Positions 1-10,646 of a stretch of DNA of 64,000 nt are shown here, one piece after another. The notes below the pieces were generated by a model that worked only from the letters and a program-made list of their open reading frames with translations, was not told the DNA's origin and ran no database searches. A program made the position numbers and the translations under genes. Position 1 is the stretch's first letter, and each line of letters starts with the position of its first letter. Origin of the DNA: Nocardioides silvaticus (GTDB taxonomy: Bacteria > Actinomycetota > Actinomycetes > Propionibacteriales > Nocardioidaceae); the NCBI RefSeq assembly GCF_003160695.1, contig NZ_QGDD01000001.1, forward strand, positions 558,001-622,000. Reading direction: 5' to 3'.

Positions 1-668
1 TAGCCGATCACGAACTCCTTGTTCTCCTCGGCCTTCTCGAAGGCGGAGATGCTCGCTGCCTCGCTCCCGGAGAAGACCACCTCGAAGTCGAGCCCGAGGT
101 TGCTGACGATCGCCTCGTCGAACTGCACGAACGACGGGTCGGAGCCGAGGAACTGGCCCTTGCCGCCGGACTCGGAGGTCTCGAACTCCGACGCGAACTC
201 GTTGAGGCCCTCCCAGTCGAGGACCTCCGGGTGCTCCTCGGCCAGCCACGGCGGCACGAACCAGCCGATGATGCCGACGTTGCCGTTGGGACCGAAGTCC
301 ATGGCACTGCCGTCGCCCTCGCCCTCGAAGAACTTCTTCTCCAGGTCGGGGTGACCCCAGTCCTCGATGATGACGTCGACCTCGCCGGTGCCGAAGCCCT
401 GCCAGGAGACGTCCTCCTTGAGGTCCTTGTAGTTGACCGTGCACCCGAGCTCCTGCTCGGCGACGGTGCCGATCACGTAGGCACTGGCCCGGTAGCCGTC
501 CCACGGGTTGATCGCCATGTTGATCTCGCCGCAGTCCCCGAGCTCCTCGGCGCGCTCCTCGTTGGCTTCCGTCTCGTCGTCGATGGAGCTGTCACCGCAC
601 GCCGCGAGCGTGAGCACCACGCACGCCGCGACCGCGACCGCTCCGCCGCGCTTCTTCAATGTCCGCAA
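1..668 (-). CDS. Glycine betaine/choline ABC transporter substrate-binding lipoprotein (ProX/OpuAC type), C-terminus cut by window edge
   Basis: Extracytoplasmic binding protein of an osmolyte importer. The frame opens with TTG at 668, preceded by an AAGGAGAG ribosome site, and encodes a lipoprotein signal: a basic MRTLKKRGG start, a hydrophobic stretch, then the lipobox LAAC with the Cys to be lipidated at about residue 24. The mature part carries OpuAC-type features (AINPWDGYRASAYV, VIIEDWGHPD, GWFVPPWL) with Trp residues of the kind that form the betaine aromatic box. It follows the permease by 45 bp and is the last gene of a betA-proV-proW-proX run on this strand. The 3' end lies outside the window. 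The family is clear; choice between choline and betaine as ligand is inference from context. Confidence 0.9.
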   Translation of the reverse strand, partial: MRTLKKRGGAVAVAACVVLTLAACGDSSIDDETEANEERAEELGDCGEINMAINPWDGYRASAYVIGTVAEQELGCTVNYKDLKEDVSWQGFGTGEVDVIIEDWGHPDLEKKFFEGEGDGSAMDFGPNGNVGIIGWFVPPWLAEEHPEVLDWEGLNEFASEFETSESGGKGQFLGSDPSFVQFDEAIVSNLGLDFEVVFSGSEAASISAFEKAEENKEFVIG

Positions 669-713
669 CTTCTCTCTCCTTGGTTGTGTGCGTGTGTGCA
701 TCCGAGTCAGTGG

Positions 714-2756
714 TCAGATCGACGCCGCGCGCCACCAGGGGCGCTTGGACGGGTCGTGCGTCACCGGGTCGCGGTGGGCAGCGGCCCGGCAGATCCGATC
801 GATCAGGATCCCGAGCAGGACGATGCTGATGCCGGCGGCGGCGCCCTTGCCCCACTCCTCCGACCGGGAGAAGCCGAGCACCACGTCGTAGCCGAGTGCG
901 CCGGCCCCGACCATGCCGCCGATGACCGCCATCGACAGCACGTAGAGCAGTCCCTGGTTGGCGGCCAGGACGAGCGAGCCGCGCGCCATCGGCAGCTGCA
1001 CCTTGGTGATCTCCTGCCAGGTGGTGCTCCCGGTGGCCCGTGAGGCCTCCAGCGTCGCGGGCGAGACGCCCTTGATGCCGTCGGCGACCAGCTTGATGGC
1101 GACCGGGGCCGCGTAGATCACACCGGCGACGATCGCCGTGAACCGGGTCGCCTCGAACAGGCCGAGGATCGGGATCAGGTAGACGAAGGGCGGGATGGTC
1201 TGACCGGCGTCCAGGACCGGCCGGAGCACCAGGTCGACACGGGGCCGGCGCGCCATCCACACCCCGAGCACGAGCGCCAAGGCCATCACCAGGATCGTCC
1301 CGACCAGCGTCATGTTGAGGGTGACCATGGCGTCGTGCCAGAGGTCGAAGTACCACAGCCCGGCCAGGCAGATGACCGTCGGGAGCAGTGCCCGGACCCC
1401 ACCGAGCACAGCCGACAACGCGAGGATGGCGACCGCGACGACGTACCACGGGGACTCCGCGAGCAACGACTCCAGCGGGTTGAGCAGGCCGTAGCTGATG
1501 ACGTCCTTGAACCCACCGGTGAGCCCGCCGAAGGTGTCGGTGAACCAGTCGACGAGGTCGTTGACGCCGTCCGCCACGGTACGACGTACGTCGTTCTCGG
1601 GGAACCGCGCCAGGTCGATCTGCTCGCGTGAGAGGTAGACCGCGACAAGAGCGAGCGCACCGGTGACCCCGAGCACGATCCGACGGATCTTCGGGTCGGC
1701 ACCGTCGCGGATGCGCTTCTCCGGCGCCTCGCTGGCGGCGGTGGTGGTGCGGTCCAGCATCACCGCCATCACCACGATGAGCATGCCGGGCACGAACCCA
1801 CCGCCGACGTCCCTGGACTGCAGGGCAGCCAGCACCGGCTTGCCCAGGCCCGGACCGTTGACGTAGGCCGCCAGCGTCGCCATCGCGAGCGCGGCCATGA
1901 TCGTCTGGTTGAGCCCGACCACGATGGTGCGGCGCGCCATCGGCAGCTGGACCTTGAGCAGCCGCTGCCACCTGGTCTGTCCCGCGGAGTCGGTGGCCTC
2001 CAGCGTCGTCGTGGAGACACCCCGGATCCCGTGCCCGGCGATCCGGATGATCGGCGGCAGCGAGTAGAGAAGGGTGCAGGCGACCGCGCCGGAGGGTCCG
2101 ATGCCGACGAACAGCACGATCGGCAGCAGGTACACGAACGTCGGCATCGTCTGCAGGATGTCGAGCGTGGTGTTGATGGCCGCGAGGACGTAGCGGTTCC
2201 TCGTCGTACCCAGCCAGATCGCGAGCGGCATCCCGACCAGCACCGAGACCGCGACCGCGACGAACGTCACGATCAGCAGGTCCATCGCGTCGGACCAGTA
2301 GCCGAAGAACCCGAACGAGACGAACGAAGCGGCGACCAGCAGCGCGATCCGCCAGCCGGCCAGCGCCAGGCCGACCCACGCGGCGACGGCGGTGACCCCG
2401 AGCCAGCCGACCTGCGGCACCGGCCGCGGGAAGTCCGGCACCGAGATCAGCGTCTGGACCCACTCGACGACCGCGACGAACCGCTCCCCCACGGCGTAGG
2501 TGAGCTGGATGATCGGGTTGCTGTCCCGGCTCGCGAGCACGTCGTCGCGGAAGCCGGTCAGCGTGTCGTGCAGGTCGGTGTGCTCCCGCCCCGGCAGGAC
2601 GAGGGTGTCCTGACCCTTGGTGAAGGCGTAGACGACCACCCAGACGCCGATGACGATCAGCGCCCACGCCCAGCGGGGCAGCCCACGGCGAGCGACCGGC
2701 TCCTCGGGAGGCGGGGCGTCGGGCTCAGGCGGCGCCGGGGCGAGGGTGGCGGTCAC
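714..2756 (-). CDS. proW: Betaine ABC transporter permease with two fused permease domains (ProW type)
   Basis: Membrane component of the osmolyte importer, 680 aa, about twice the length of an ordinary ProW. The duplicated inner-membrane-component signature is visible: an EATDSAG segment followed by [19 protein letters not shown] in the first half, and [20 protein letters not shown] followed by LAANQG in the second half. So one polypeptide supplies both transmembrane halves. An N-terminal Pro-rich stretch precedes a first membrane helix ([17 protein letters not shown]). The GTG at 2756 is chosen because it overlaps the stop of the ATPase gene by 4 bp (GTGA), the usual coupling here; the reading frame stays open further upstream but inside the ATPase gene. 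Substrate is assigned from the betA/betB context. Confidence 0.92.
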   Translation of the reverse strand: MTATLAPAPPEPDAPPPEEPVARRGLPRWAWALIVIGVWVVVYAFTKGQDTLVLPGREHTDLHDTLTGFRDDVLASRDSNPIIQLTYAVGERFVAVVEWVQTLISVPDFPRPVPQVGWLGVTAVAAWVGLALAGWRIALLVAASFVSFGFFGYWSDAMDLLIVTFVAVAVSVLVGMPLAIWLGTTRNRYVLAAINTTLDILQTMPTFVYLLPIVLFVGIGPSGAVACTLLYSLPPIIRIAGHGIRGVSTTTLEATDSAGQTRWQRLLKVQLPMARRTIVVGLNQTIMAALAMATLAAYVNGPGLGKPVLAALQSRDVGGGFVPGMLIVVMAVMLDRTTTAASEAPEKRIRDGADPKIRRIVLGVTGALALVAVYLSREQIDLARFPENDVRRTVADGVNDLVDWFTDTFGGLTGGFKDVISYGLLNPLESLLAESPWYVVAVAILALSAVLGGVRALLPTVICLAGLWYFDLWHDAMVTLNMTLVGTILVMALALVLGVWMARRPRVDLVLRPVLDAGQTIPPFVYLIPILGLFEATRFTAIVAGVIYAAPVAIKLVADGIKGVSPATLEASRATGSTTWQEITKVQLPMARGSLVLAANQGLLYVLSMAVIGGMVGAGALGYDVVLGFSRSEEWGKGAAAGISIVLLGILIDRICRAAAHRDPVTHDPSKRPWWRAASI

Positions 2757-3832
2757 GCCGGTGCCTCTTCCTCCGCCACGACGACCCGCAGGATCGCGTC
2801 GTCGTCGACGATGCCGACGACCCGGTCGTTCTCGTCGACCACTCGCACCGGGTGGTCGGAGGCGAGCGCGGCCTTGGCGGCCTGGCGCACGATCGTGTCG
2901 GCCTTCATCACCGGGCCGTCCATCGAGTCGTCGGGCCGCGGGTCGCGCATCACCCACTTGAGGGTGAGCACGTGCGAGCGCGGCACGTCACTGACGAAGT
3001 CGCGGACGTAGTCGTCGGCCGGGGCCGCCACCACCTCGTCGGGCGCGCCGACCTGGACCATCTCGCCGTCCCGCATGATGAGGATCCGGTCGCCCAGCTT
3101 GAGCGCCTCCTGCAGGTCGTGGGTGATGAAGACCATCGTCTTGCCGAGCTCGTGGTGGAGCCGGATCACCTCGTTCTGCATGTCCCGCCGGATCAACGGG
3201 TCGAGCGCGGAGAACGGCTCGTCGAAGAGCAGCAGCGACGGGTCGTTGGCGAGCGCGCGGGCCAGGCCGACCCGCTGCTGCATGCCCCCGGAGAGCTGGT
3301 CGGGGTAGGACTGCTCGAAACCGGTCAGGCCGACCAGGTCGACGATCTCTCCCGCCCTCGCGCGGCGCTCCTTCTTCGAGATGCCACGGATCTCCAGGCC
3401 GAAGGCCACGTTGTCGATGACCTGCTTGTGCGGCAGCAGCCCGAAGTGCTGGAACACCATCGACGTGTGCGTACGACGCAGCTCGCGCAGGTCGCCGGCA
3501 CCTGCCTTCGTGATGTCACGCCCGTCGATGACGACCTCGCCCGCGGTGGGCTCGATCAGCCGCGTCAGGCAGCGCACCAGGGTCGACTTGCCGGACCCGG
3601 ACAGTCCCATCACGACGAAGACCTCACCGGGTGCAACCTCGAAGCTGACGTCCTTCACACCGACCACGCAGCCGGTCTTCTGCTTGAGGTCGGCTCGGGA
3701 GAGCTCGGCGTCCGGCGTACCGATGATCTTCTCGGCCCCGCTGCCGAAGATCTTCCACAGGCCGCGCACCGAGAGCGCGGCGTCGGTGGTGGCGGCGCCG
3801 GTCTGCTCGGGCTGGTCGACGACGGCGGTCAT
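2753..3832 (-). CDS. proV: Betaine ABC transporter ATP-binding protein with C-terminal CBS-like domain (ProV type)
   Basis: ATPase of the importer, 359 aa. Visible are Walker A (GLSGSGKST), the Q-loop (FQHFGLLPH), the ABC signature ([15 protein letters not shown]), Walker B ([13 protein letters not shown]) and the switch His (FITHDLQEA). After about residue 290 there is a CBS-like segment ([13 protein letters not shown] ... [17 protein letters not shown]), as in ProV/OpuAA, where it senses ionic strength. A ProV-specific insertion precedes Walker A ([15 protein letters not shown]). ATG at 3832 overlaps the betA stop by 4 bp (ATGA), so the two are translationally coupled. Confidence 0.95.
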   Translation of the reverse strand: MTAVVDQPEQTGAATTDAALSVRGLWKIFGSGAEKIIGTPDAELSRADLKQKTGCVVGVKDVSFEVAPGEVFVVMGLSGSGKSTLVRCLTRLIEPTAGEVVIDGRDITKAGAGDLRELRRTHTSMVFQHFGLLPHKQVIDNVAFGLEIRGISKKERRARAGEIVDLVGLTGFEQSYPDQLSGGMQQRVGLARALANDPSLLLFDEPFSALDPLIRRDMQNEVIRLHHELGKTMVFITHDLQEALKLGDRILIMRDGEMVQVGAPDEVVAAPADDYVRDFVSDVPRSHVLTLKWVMRDPRPDDSMDGPVMKADTIVRQAAKAALASDHPVRVVDENDRVVGIVDDDAILRVVVAEEEAPA

Positions 3833-5532
3833 GACGGCTCCTTGCTGGCGACGTTGCGCGGGTCGCCGGGTGGGTAGAGAGGGTCGCCCTCGCGGTAGCG
3901 GTAGAACGGCACGTCGGCGGGCGGGAGCGGCGTGTTGCCGGCGATCAGGTCGGCGGCCTTCTCGGCGACCATCATCACCGGGGCGTAGATGTTGCCGTTG
4001 GTGACGAAGGGGAAGACCGAGGCGTCCACGACGCGCAGACCCTCGAGCCCGTGCACCTTCATCGAGCGGGGGTCGACGACCGACATCTCGTCGGTGCCCA
4101 TCTTGGCCGTGCACGAGGGGTGCAGCGCCGTCTCGGCGTCCTTGCGCACCCACTCGAGGATCTCCTCGTCGGTCTCGACCGACGGCCCGGGCGAGATCTC
4201 ACCGTCGTTGTACGGCGCGAACGCCGGCTGGTTGAGGATGTCGCGGGCGACGCGGATCGCCTCCACCCACTCCTTCCGGTCCGTGGGCGTCGACAGGTAG
4301 TTGAAGCGCATCGCCGGGTGCTCGCGGGGGTCGCGCGACCGGATGCGCACGTAGCCGCGGGTGTCGGCGTACATCGGACCGATGTGCACCTGGTAGCCGT
4401 GGCCCTCGACCGGCGAGCTGCCGTCGTACCGGATCGCGATCGGGAGGAAGTGGAACATCAGGTTGGGGTAGTCGACGTCCTCGTTGCTGCGTGCGAAGCC
4501 GCCGCCCTCGAAGTGGTTGGTGGCGCCGAGGCCCTTGCGCTGGAACAACCACTGGTAGGCGATCTTCGGCCGCTGGTGCCAGGCCAGGCCGGGTGCGATG
4601 GAGACCGGCTCCTTGGACGCGTACTGGATGTAGACCTCGAGGTGGTCCTGCAGGTTCTCCCCCACCCCGGGGAGGTGGTGGACCAGCGGGACACCGCGCT
4701 CCTTCAGCAGCGTCTCGTCACCGACGCCGGAGAGCTGCAGCAGCTGCGGGGTGTTGATCGCGCCGCCACAGAGGAGGACCTCGCCCGCCTCGACCGCGCG
4801 GTGCCGGCCCGCCCGCAGGTAGTCGACGCCGACCGCGCGCTTGCCGTCGAAGCGGACGCCGGTGACCAGCGCGCGGGTGCGGACGGTGAGGTTCTTCCGG
4901 TTCCGCACCGGGTGCAGGTAGGCGCGGGCGGCGGAGAGCCGGCGACCGCGGTAGACGTTACGGTCGAACTTCGCGAAGCCCTCCTGGCGGTAGCCGTTGA
5001 CGTCGTCGGTGAGGTGGTAGCCGGCCTCGACCGTCGCCTTGAAGAACGCGTCGAAGAGCGGGTTCGTCGCCGGGCCGCGCTCGAGCTTGAGCGGGCCGTC
5101 GCCGCCGCGCCAGTCGTCGGCGCCGGCGACGCAGGTCTCCATCCGCTTGAAGTAGGGCAGGCAGTGGAGGTAGTCCCACTCCTCCAGCCCCGGCTCGCGC
5201 GCCCAGCGCTCGTAGTCCAACGGGTTGCCCCGCTGGAAGATCATCCCGTTGATGCTGCTGGAGCCGCCGAGCACCTTGCCGCGGGCGTGGTAGACCTTGC
5301 GGCCGCCGAGCTCCGGCTCGGGATCGGTCTCGTACTTCCAGTCGTAGAACCGGCTGCCGATCGGGAACGGCAGCGCCGCGGGCATGTGGATGAACGGGTC
5401 GATCCGGTAGTCGGAGCGGCCCGCCTCGAGCACAAGGACCGAGGTGCCGGCGTCGGCGGAGAGCCGGTTGGCCAGGGCACAGCCTGCGGAGCCGCCACCG
5501 ACGATGACGTAGTCGAACCGCTCGGCACCCAT
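3829..5532 (-). CDS. betA: Choline dehydrogenase, GMC oxidoreductase
   Basis: FAD flavoprotein of 567 aa oxidising choline to betaine aldehyde, possibly on to betaine. N-terminal Rossmann motif [19 protein letters not shown] signatures ([29 protein letters not shown]) and the C-terminal substrate region with HPSCTAKMG are present. ATG at 5532 is preceded by GGGGAG. The gene sits 22 bp after betB and is coupled to the transporter ATPase, so uptake and first oxidation are made together. The length is typical of BetA. Confidence 0.94.
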   Translation of the reverse strand: MGAERFDYVIVGGGSAGCALANRLSADAGTSVLVLEAGRSDYRIDPFIHMPAALPFPIGSRFYDWKYETDPEPELGGRKVYHARGKVLGGSSSINGMIFQRGNPLDYERWAREPGLEEWDYLHCLPYFKRMETCVAGADDWRGGDGPLKLERGPATNPLFDAFFKATVEAGYHLTDDVNGYRQEGFAKFDRNVYRGRRLSAARAYLHPVRNRKNLTVRTRALVTGVRFDGKRAVGVDYLRAGRHRAVEAGEVLLCGGAINTPQLLQLSGVGDETLLKERGVPLVHHLPGVGENLQDHLEVYIQYASKEPVSIAPGLAWHQRPKIAYQWLFQRKGLGATNHFEGGGFARSNEDVDYPNLMFHFLPIAIRYDGSSPVEGHGYQVHIGPMYADTRGYVRIRSRDPREHPAMRFNYLSTPTDRKEWVEAIRVARDILNQPAFAPYNDGEISPGPSVETDEEILEWVRKDAETALHPSCTAKMGTDEMSVVDPRSMKVHGLEGLRVVDASVFPFVTNGNIYAPVMMVAEKAADLIAGNTPLPPADVPFYRYREGDPLYPPGDPRNVASKEPS

Positions 5533-5554
5533 GACTCCCCTGTCTCCCTGTCCC

Positions 5555-7033
5555 CTACCCGGCGAACCAGCGCTGCTCGGCCGGTCGGATGTTGTGCCAG
5601 ACGTGCTTGGTCTCGCGGTACTCGTCGAGCCCGGCCAGTCCCAGCTCCCGCCCGGTGCCGGACTGCTTGTAGCCGCCCCACTCGGCCTGCGGCACGTAGG
5701 GGTGGTAGTCGTTGATCCAGACCGTGCCCATCCGCAGCCGGCCCGCGACCCGCTGGGCCTTGCCGGCGTCCTGGGTCCACACCGCGCCGGCCAGGCCGTA
5801 GATGCTGTCGTTCGCGGTCGCGACCGCGTCGTCCTCGCCGCGGAAGGTCTCGACCGTCAGCACCGGCCCGAAGGACTCCTCCTGGGTGACCGACATGTCG
5901 CTGGTGCAGCCGTCGAGGACGGTGGGGAGGTAGTAGAAGCCGTCGGCGAGCTCCGGCTGCTCGGTGGCGTCGGGGCGACGTCCTCCGCACCGGAGTACGG
6001 CGCCCTCGGCGATCCCCGCTGCGACGTACGCCTCGACCTTGTCACGGTGTGCGGCGCTGGTGAGCGGTCCGGTCTCGGCCCTCTCGTCGAACGGCCCGCC
6101 GAGGCGGATGGTGCCCGCCCGCTCCACGAGGGCGTCGACGAACCGGTCGTGGATCGACTCCTCGACGATCAGCCGGGCTCCGGCGGAGCAGACCTGGCCG
6201 GAGTGGAGGAACACCGCGGTGAGCGCGTAGTCGAGCGCGACCTCGAAGTCGGCGTCGGCGAAGACGACGTTGGGATTCTTGCCGCCGAGCTCCAGCGCCA
6301 CCTTCTTCACGGTGGGGGCCGCGGCGGCCATGATCGTCCGACCGGTCTGGAGCCCGCCGGTGAAGGAGACCAGGTCGACGCGCGGGTCCGTCGACAGCGG
6401 CGCGCCGGCGTCCGGCCCGGTGCCGAGCACCAGGTTGCCGACACCGGCCGGCAGGCCGGCTTCCTCGAGCAGCTTCATCAGGTGGATCGCGGTGGCCGGG
6501 GTGAGCTCGCTCGGCTTGAGGACGAAGGTGTTGCCGGCGGCCAGGCAGGGCGCGACCTTCCAGGAGACCTGGAGCAGCGGGTAGTTCCAGGGGGTGATCA
6601 GGCCGCAGACACCGATCGGCTCGTGGACGATCCGGCTGACCACGTCGGGGTTGCCGGTGTCGACCACCCGGCCGGCGTCCTCGGACGCGACGTGCCCGTA
6701 GTGGCGGAACACGGAGACGATGTCGTCGACGTCGTACTCCGACTCGACCAGCCGCTTGCCGGTGTCGAGCGACTCCATCCGCGCGACCTGATCCTTGTCG
6801 CGGACCAGCAGGTCGGCGACGCGCAGGAGCAGGTCGCCGCGCTCGCGCGCGGAGGTCGTGGGCCACGGTCCCTCGTGGAACGCGCGGTGGGCGGCGTCGA
6901 TCGCGGCCTCGGTGTCGGACGCCGTCGCCTCGTCCACCTCGGCGACGAGGGAACCGTCGGCCGGGCACCTGATCTCGCGGCGACCACCGTCAGCGGCGGA
7001 CCGCCACTGTCCGTCCACGTAGAGCTCCGGCAC
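5555..7033 (-). CDS. betB: Betaine aldehyde dehydrogenase
   Basis: NAD(P)-dependent aldehyde dehydrogenase, 492 aa, converting betaine aldehyde to glycine betaine. It has the ALDH Glu motif ([12 protein letters not shown]), the catalytic Cys in [11 protein letters not shown], and the conserved NPW segment (TPWNYPLLQ). GTG at 7033 gives [10 protein letters not shown], the standard BetB beginning. It is the first gene of the betB-betA-proVWX run; a GTTGC-N7-GCAAC palindrome lies 29 bp upstream. The substrate is assigned by family and by the adjacent betA. Confidence 0.92.
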   Translation of the reverse strand: MPELYVDGQWRSAADGGRREIRCPADGSLVAEVDEATASDTEAAIDAAHRAFHEGPWPTTSARERGDLLLRVADLLVRDKDQVARMESLDTGKRLVESEYDVDDIVSVFRHYGHVASEDAGRVVDTGNPDVVSRIVHEPIGVCGLITPWNYPLLQVSWKVAPCLAAGNTFVLKPSELTPATAIHLMKLLEEAGLPAGVGNLVLGTGPDAGAPLSTDPRVDLVSFTGGLQTGRTIMAAAAPTVKKVALELGGKNPNVVFADADFEVALDYALTAVFLHSGQVCSAGARLIVEESIHDRFVDALVERAGTIRLGGPFDERAETGPLTSAAHRDKVEAYVAAGIAEGAVLRCGGRRPDATEQPELADGFYYLPTVLDGCTSDMSVTQEESFGPVLTVETFRGEDDAVATANDSIYGLAGAVWTQDAGKAQRVAGRLRMGTVWINDYHPYVPQAEWGGYKQSGTGRELGLAGLDEYRETKHVWHNIRPAEQRWFAG

Positions 7034-7061
7034 GCAGCACCCCTTGTCCCAGGACGGCAGC

Positions 7062-7078
7062 GTTGCGAATCACGCAAC
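7062..7078. promoter_or_regulatory. Candidate IclR operator GTTGC-N7-GCAAC upstream of betB
   Basis: Perfect 5+5 bp inverted repeat GTTGCGAATCACGCAAC, 29 bp before the betB start, with an extra GCAAC half site at 7093-7097. The same 17-bp layout occurs over the start codon of the iclR gene at 9630-9646 and, with one mismatch, over the start of the metF-like gene at 19263-19279. IclR-family regulators commonly bind such short palindromes. Assignment to the IclR protein at 8868-9638 is inference. Confidence 0.6.
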
Positions 7079-7177
7079 GAATCGCCTCTAACGCAACCGT
7101 CTCCGATGCTGACAATGGTGGGGTCCGCGCGCGGCGTCAAGCACTTCGGCCCATTCCGTGACCTTCGCGCGCACCGC

Positions 7178-8785
7178 TCAGGGGCCGTCAGGGTACCGCT
7201 GCGCGTGCTCCACCGCCCTGCGGATCCGCAGGTGGAGGGTCGAGTCGTAGTCCTCCTGGCGCAGCGCCTTGACCAGCGAGACGCACATTCCGATGAGGAT
7301 CAGCATGAACGGTCCCGCCACGAGGATGCACAACGTCTGCAACGCCGACAGCCCGCCCGCCCAGAGCAGCACGGCGGCGACAGCGCCCGTGGCGACGCCC
7401 CAGAACACGACCAGCAACCGGTTCGGCTCCTCGGTGCCGTGCTGGCTGAGCATCCCCATGACGATGGAGGCGGCGTCGGCGCCGGTCACGAAGAAGATGG
7501 CGACGAGGAAGACCGCAAGCGCGACGGTGACGGTGGCCAGCGGGAACTCGCGGAGGGTGTCGAAGAGCGACGCCTCGAGGGCGATGGAGCCCTTGTCGTC
7601 CGTCGGCGGGTCCCAGCCCTCGTTGAGCTGGAGATCGATCGCGGTGCCGCCCAGGATCGCGAACCAGACGAACGAGACCAGGCTCGGGACCAGGATCACG
7701 TAGACCACGAACTGGCGGATGGTCCGGCCCTTCGAGATCCGCGCGACGAACATGCCGACGAACGGCGTCCACGACATCCACCACGCCCAGTAGAAGATCG
7801 TCCAGCCACCGAGCCAGGAGCTGGCCTCGGCGTCGTACACGCCGGTGTCGAACGCCATGCTCGGCAGGTGCGTGAGGTAGTCGCCCAGGGTCTGGGTGAA
7901 CGTGCCGAGGATGAAGACCGTCGGGCCGACCACGAACAGGAAGAAGACCAGCAGGGCGGCGGCGACGGCGTTGGCGTTGGAGAGGTACTTGATGCCGCGC
8001 TCGACGCCCGACACGGCCGACAGCACGAAGCAGAGGGTGAGGACCGCGATCACCACGACCGCGAGCGTCTTGCTGCCGCCGCCCTCGCCGAACACGTCGT
8101 CGATGCCGCCGGTGATCTGCAGCGCGCCGAGCCCGAGCGAGGTGGCCGAGCCGAAGAGGGTCGCGAAGATCGCGATCACGTCGATCGCCTTGCCGGGCGC
8201 CTCCTTGGCGCGGCGACCGAGCAGCGGGCCGAACGTCGCCGACACCGTGTTGCCGGCGCCCTTGCGGTAGGCGAAGTAGCCGATGGCGAGCCCGACGACG
8301 GCGTACATCGCCCACGGGTGGAAGCCCCAGTGGAAGAAGGACCACTGCATCGACAGCGCCGCCGCCTCGGCGGAGCCGGGCTCGGCGCCGCCGAGCGGCG
8401 GGGTGTTGAGGTGCGTGAGCGGCTCGGCGACGCCCCAGAACATCAGGCCGATGCCCATGCCGGTCGCGAACATCATCGAGACCCAGGAGACGGTGGAGAA
8501 CTCGGGCTCGCTGTCGTCCAGACCGAGCTTGATGCCGCCGTACCGGCTGAGCGCGAGGTACGCCGAGAACAGCACGAACGCGGCACTGGTGAGCACGAAC
8601 ATCCAACCGAAGTTCGAGGTCACCCAGGCCAGCGCCTCGGTGGTCTCCTCGCCCATCTGGTCGGGCCAGATCACGCCGATCGCCACGAAGGCGACCGCGA
8701 GCGCCGCCGCGATCCCGAAGACCGTCCTGTTGATCGGCTTGTCGGCCGCCTCGTGCGAGGTCTCAGCCTGCTTGATGTCCGTCAT
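7178..8785 (-). CDS. BCCT family betaine/choline/carnitine transporter
   Basis: Secondary carrier of 535 aa with about 12 hydrophobic segments. The family's Trp-rich TM8 signature is clear (FYWAWWMSWTPFVGMFVARIS), as is the MFWGVAEPLTHL segment. ATG at 8785 gives MTDIKQAETSHEA, a short polar N-terminus; the frame is open further upstream into the intergenic gap without a better start. The gene is on the betB strand, 144 bp upstream of betB, and 82 bp after the iclR gene. It provides a second uptake route beside the ABC importer. Whether it carries choline or betaine cannot be told here. Confidence 0.93.
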   Translation of the reverse strand: MTDIKQAETSHEAADKPINRTVFGIAAALAVAFVAIGVIWPDQMGEETTEALAWVTSNFGWMFVLTSAAFVLFSAYLALSRYGGIKLGLDDSEPEFSTVSWVSMMFATGMGIGLMFWGVAEPLTHLNTPPLGGAEPGSAEAAALSMQWSFFHWGFHPWAMYAVVGLAIGYFAYRKGAGNTVSATFGPLLGRRAKEAPGKAIDVIAIFATLFGSATSLGLGALQITGGIDDVFGEGGGSKTLAVVVIAVLTLCFVLSAVSGVERGIKYLSNANAVAAALLVFFLFVVGPTVFILGTFTQTLGDYLTHLPSMAFDTGVYDAEASSWLGGWTIFYWAWWMSWTPFVGMFVARISKGRTIRQFVVYVILVPSLVSFVWFAILGGTAIDLQLNEGWDPPTDDKGSIALEASLFDTLREFPLATVTVALAVFLVAIFFVTGADAASIVMGMLSQHGTEEPNRLLVVFWGVATGAVAAVLLWAGGLSALQTLCILVAGPFMLILIGMCVSLVKALRQEDYDSTLHLRIRRAVEHAQRYPDGP

Positions 8786-8836
8786 CGCCGTCCTCCGTGC
8801 TGGTGGTCGGCCCCGAGTTCGGAGCTCTCTGGGAGC

Positions 8837-8856
8837 AGTGTGCCCGATCCCACACT
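8837..8856. promoter_or_regulatory. Inverted repeat between iclR and the BCCT gene
   Basis: AGTGTG and CACACT arms separated by 8 bp, in the 82-bp gap between the iclR stop and the BCCT start. It may be an operator or promoter element for the carrier gene, or a weak transcript end for iclR; there is no T-run on either strand to support a Rho-independent terminator. Confidence 0.35.
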
Positions 8857-8867
8857 CAACCAGACGG

Positions 8868-9638
8868 CTAGCGGTGGCCCCAACCCAGCCGGTGGGAGAC
8901 CTCCTCGGCGGCTTCCACGACCTTGCCGGTGATCTCCTCGACGCGCTCCGCACCGATCCGGAACGTCGGACCCGACACACTCATCGAGGCGACGACGTCG
9001 CCGTGCACGTTGCGGATCGGCGCCGCCACCGCGGTCAGGCCGACCTCGAGCTCGTCGACCGCCAGTGCATAACCCTGCTCGCGGACCTGGTCGAGCTCGG
9101 CCCGCAGCTTGGCCTTCGTCGTGATCGTGGTCGGGGTGTAGGCCGACATCTTGCTGAGCACCGCGTCGCACTCCTGTCGGCTCAGCCCGCTCAGCAGCAC
9201 CTTGCCGTTGCTGGTGGCGTGCAGCGGGATGTGCTGCCCGACCCAGTTGTGCGGCTGCAGGGCCGACGAGCCCGCGACCTGGTCGAGGTAGAGCGCCGAG
9301 CTCTCCGAGAGCACCGCGACGTTGACGGTCTCCCCCGTCTCCGACGCCAGCTGCCGGCACACCGGCCGCGCCTCCTGCACCAGGTCGAGCCGCGCCGTCG
9401 TCGCGCCGGCCAGCCGCAGCAGCCCCACGCCGAGCCGGTACTTCCCACGGTCCTCTGTCTGCTCGACGAGCCGGTGCGCCTCCAGCGTTGCGACCAACCG
9501 GAACGCCGTGCTCTTGTGCACCCCGAGCTCGCTCGCGATCTCGGTGACCCCCGCCTCCCCGCTCCGCGCCAACCGCTCCAGAATGGTCAGCGCCCGATCG
9601 ACGGACTGCACCCCGGCCGCCCCGTCAGCGTTGCTCAT
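8868..9638 (-). CDS. IclR family transcriptional regulator of the choline/betaine genes
   Basis: DNA-binding regulator of 256 aa. The N-terminal winged helix (ILERLARSGEAGVTEIASELGVHKSTAFRLVATLEAH split over about residues 18-55) is followed by the IclR effector domain (LYLDQVAGSSAL ... VSGPTFRI). It is upstream of and co-oriented with the BCCT, betB, betA and ABC genes. The ATG at 9638 lies inside a GTTGC-N7-GCAAC palindrome, which would give tight autorepression; the same palindrome lies before betB. Regulation of choline catabolism is inference from position and shared sites. Confidence 0.9.
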   Translation of the reverse strand: MSNADGAAGVQSVDRALTILERLARSGEAGVTEIASELGVHKSTAFRLVATLEAHRLVEQTEDRGKYRLGVGLLRLAGATTARLDLVQEARPVCRQLASETGETVNVAVLSESSALYLDQVAGSSALQPHNWVGQHIPLHATSNGKVLLSGLSRQECDAVLSKMSAYTPTTITTKAKLRAELDQVREQGYALAVDELEVGLTAVAAPIRNVHGDVVASMSVSGPTFRIGAERVEEITGKVVEAAEEVSHRLGWGHR

Positions 9639-9646
9639 GGCGCAAC
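9630..9646. promoter_or_regulatory. Candidate IclR autoregulatory operator GTTGC-N7-GCAAC over the iclR start codon
   Basis: GTTGCTCATGGCGCAAC covers the iclR ATG (positions 9636-9638). A further half site CACGCAACG with the flanking CGAATCACGCAACG identical to the betB operator lies at 9652-9665. See the betB site at 7062-7078 for the matching element. Confidence 0.55.
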
Positions 9647-9728
9647 GGTAGCCGAATCACGCAACGCTGCCCATCCGTCGATCCCTCGGTCGTCGAGCAG
9701 GAGCGAGCCAACACGCCAACAGTCAGGT

Positions 9729-10274
9729 GTCTCGATACGCCTCGCCCAGCGGCTCGGCCTACTCGACAACCGAAGGCGCCGGCACCGGTCGTCGAGTAGC
9801 CGTCGCGAGGAACGAGCGACGGCGTATCGAGACGCAGCGAGCCGAACGCCCACCGCGAGCGCGCACGTCACGGCGTCTCGATACGGCCTCGCCCAGCGGC
9901 TCGGCCTACTCGACGACCGAAGGCGCCGGCACCGGTCGTCGAGTAGCCGTCGCGAGGAACGAGCGACGGCGTATCGAGACGCAGCGAGCCGAACGCCCAC
10001 CGCGAGCGCGCACGTCACGGCGTCTCGATACGGCCTCGCCCAGCGGCTCGGCCTACTCGACGACCGAGGGGCTCGGCGTACGGCGTATTCGACCACCGGA
10101 GGCGCCCGCATCGGTCGTCGAGTAGGAGCGAGCGCAGCGAGCGACGTATCGAGACGCCAGGACCCGAAAGACCCACGGCGAGCACGAACAGTTGCGGCGT
10201 CTCGATACCCCCTCGCCTGGCGGCTCGGCCTACTCGACGACCTAGGGGCTCGGCGTACGGCGTATTCGACGACC
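9729..10274. repeat. Intergenic repeat block A: alternating hairpin elements in about 147-bp units
   Basis: No gene is seen between iclR and the GIY-YIG gene; the stretch is built of repeats. Elements run from GTCTCGATACG through a short variable hairpin to CTACTCGACGACC, or the reverse complement. A whole reverse element of 47 nt lies at 9787-9833. GTCTCGATAC starts at 9729, 9875, 10022 and 10199, giving periods of 146, 147 and 177. Hairpin cores come in three kinds: CCGTCGC..GCGACGG, a GCGAGCGCAGCGAGC type, and a GCCTCGCC..GGCTCGGC type. Confidence 0.9.
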
Positions 10275-10331
10275 GGGTGCGCCTGTGGAGAGCCGTTCGA
10301 CAAGGACGCAGCTTCGTCGCACGGTTGCCGC

Positions 10332-10646
10332 ATGCCCTACACCTACATGCTGCGGTGCGCGGACGGGTCGTACTACGTCGGCAGCACGCCGGATCTCGAA
10401 CGACGCTTGTGGGAGCACAACGAGGGACTGGGGTCGGCGTACACCCGGCGACCGGGACGTCGCCCGGTGGTCCTCGTGTGGGCGCACGAGTACGCGACCA
10501 TCGCACAGGCTTTCGCGTTCGAGAAGCAGCTGCAGGGCTGGTCTCGTGCGAAGCGACAGGCGCTGATCAGGGGCGAGTTCGAGGCGCTGCCAGGACTGTC
10601 GAAGAAGGACTTCACGAAGCGCCGTACGCCCCCGGTCGTCGAGTAG
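10332..10646 (+). CDS. Small GIY-YIG nuclease domain protein (YhbQ/UPF0213-like)
   Basis: A 104-aa protein with the GIY-YIG fold: YTYMLRCADGSYYVGST near the N-terminus is the GIY...YIG pair, followed by the conserved Arg helix (LERRLWEHN) and the metal-binding Glu helix (FAFEKQLQGWSRAKRQALI). Stand-alone proteins of this size occur in many bacteria with poorly known roles; a DNA nuclease activity is inferred from the fold. The gene is an island between two repeat blocks. Its last residues PVVE and the TAG stop are encoded by the first repeat element of block B. ATG at 10332 is the first plausible start. Confidence 0.88.
   Translation: MPYTYMLRCADGSYYVGSTPDLERRLWEHNEGLGSAYTRRPGRRPVVLVWAHEYATIAQAFAFEKQLQGWSRAKRQALIRGEFEALPGLSKKDFTKRRTPPVVE

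Noticed and set aside
8837..8856. Rho-independent terminator of the iclR gene
   Set aside because: Short stem with 8-nt loop and no T-run; kept only as a possible operator.
5531..8932. Open frame of 1133 codons antisense to betA/betB/BCCT
   Set aside because: Third-position GC bias on the real genes keeps the antisense frame open; the translation is low-complexity Arg/Asp/Gly-rich with no domain.
9635..10333. Open frames with SSSRPSRWARPYRDAV-like repeats
   Set aside because: These are translations of repeat block A, not genes.
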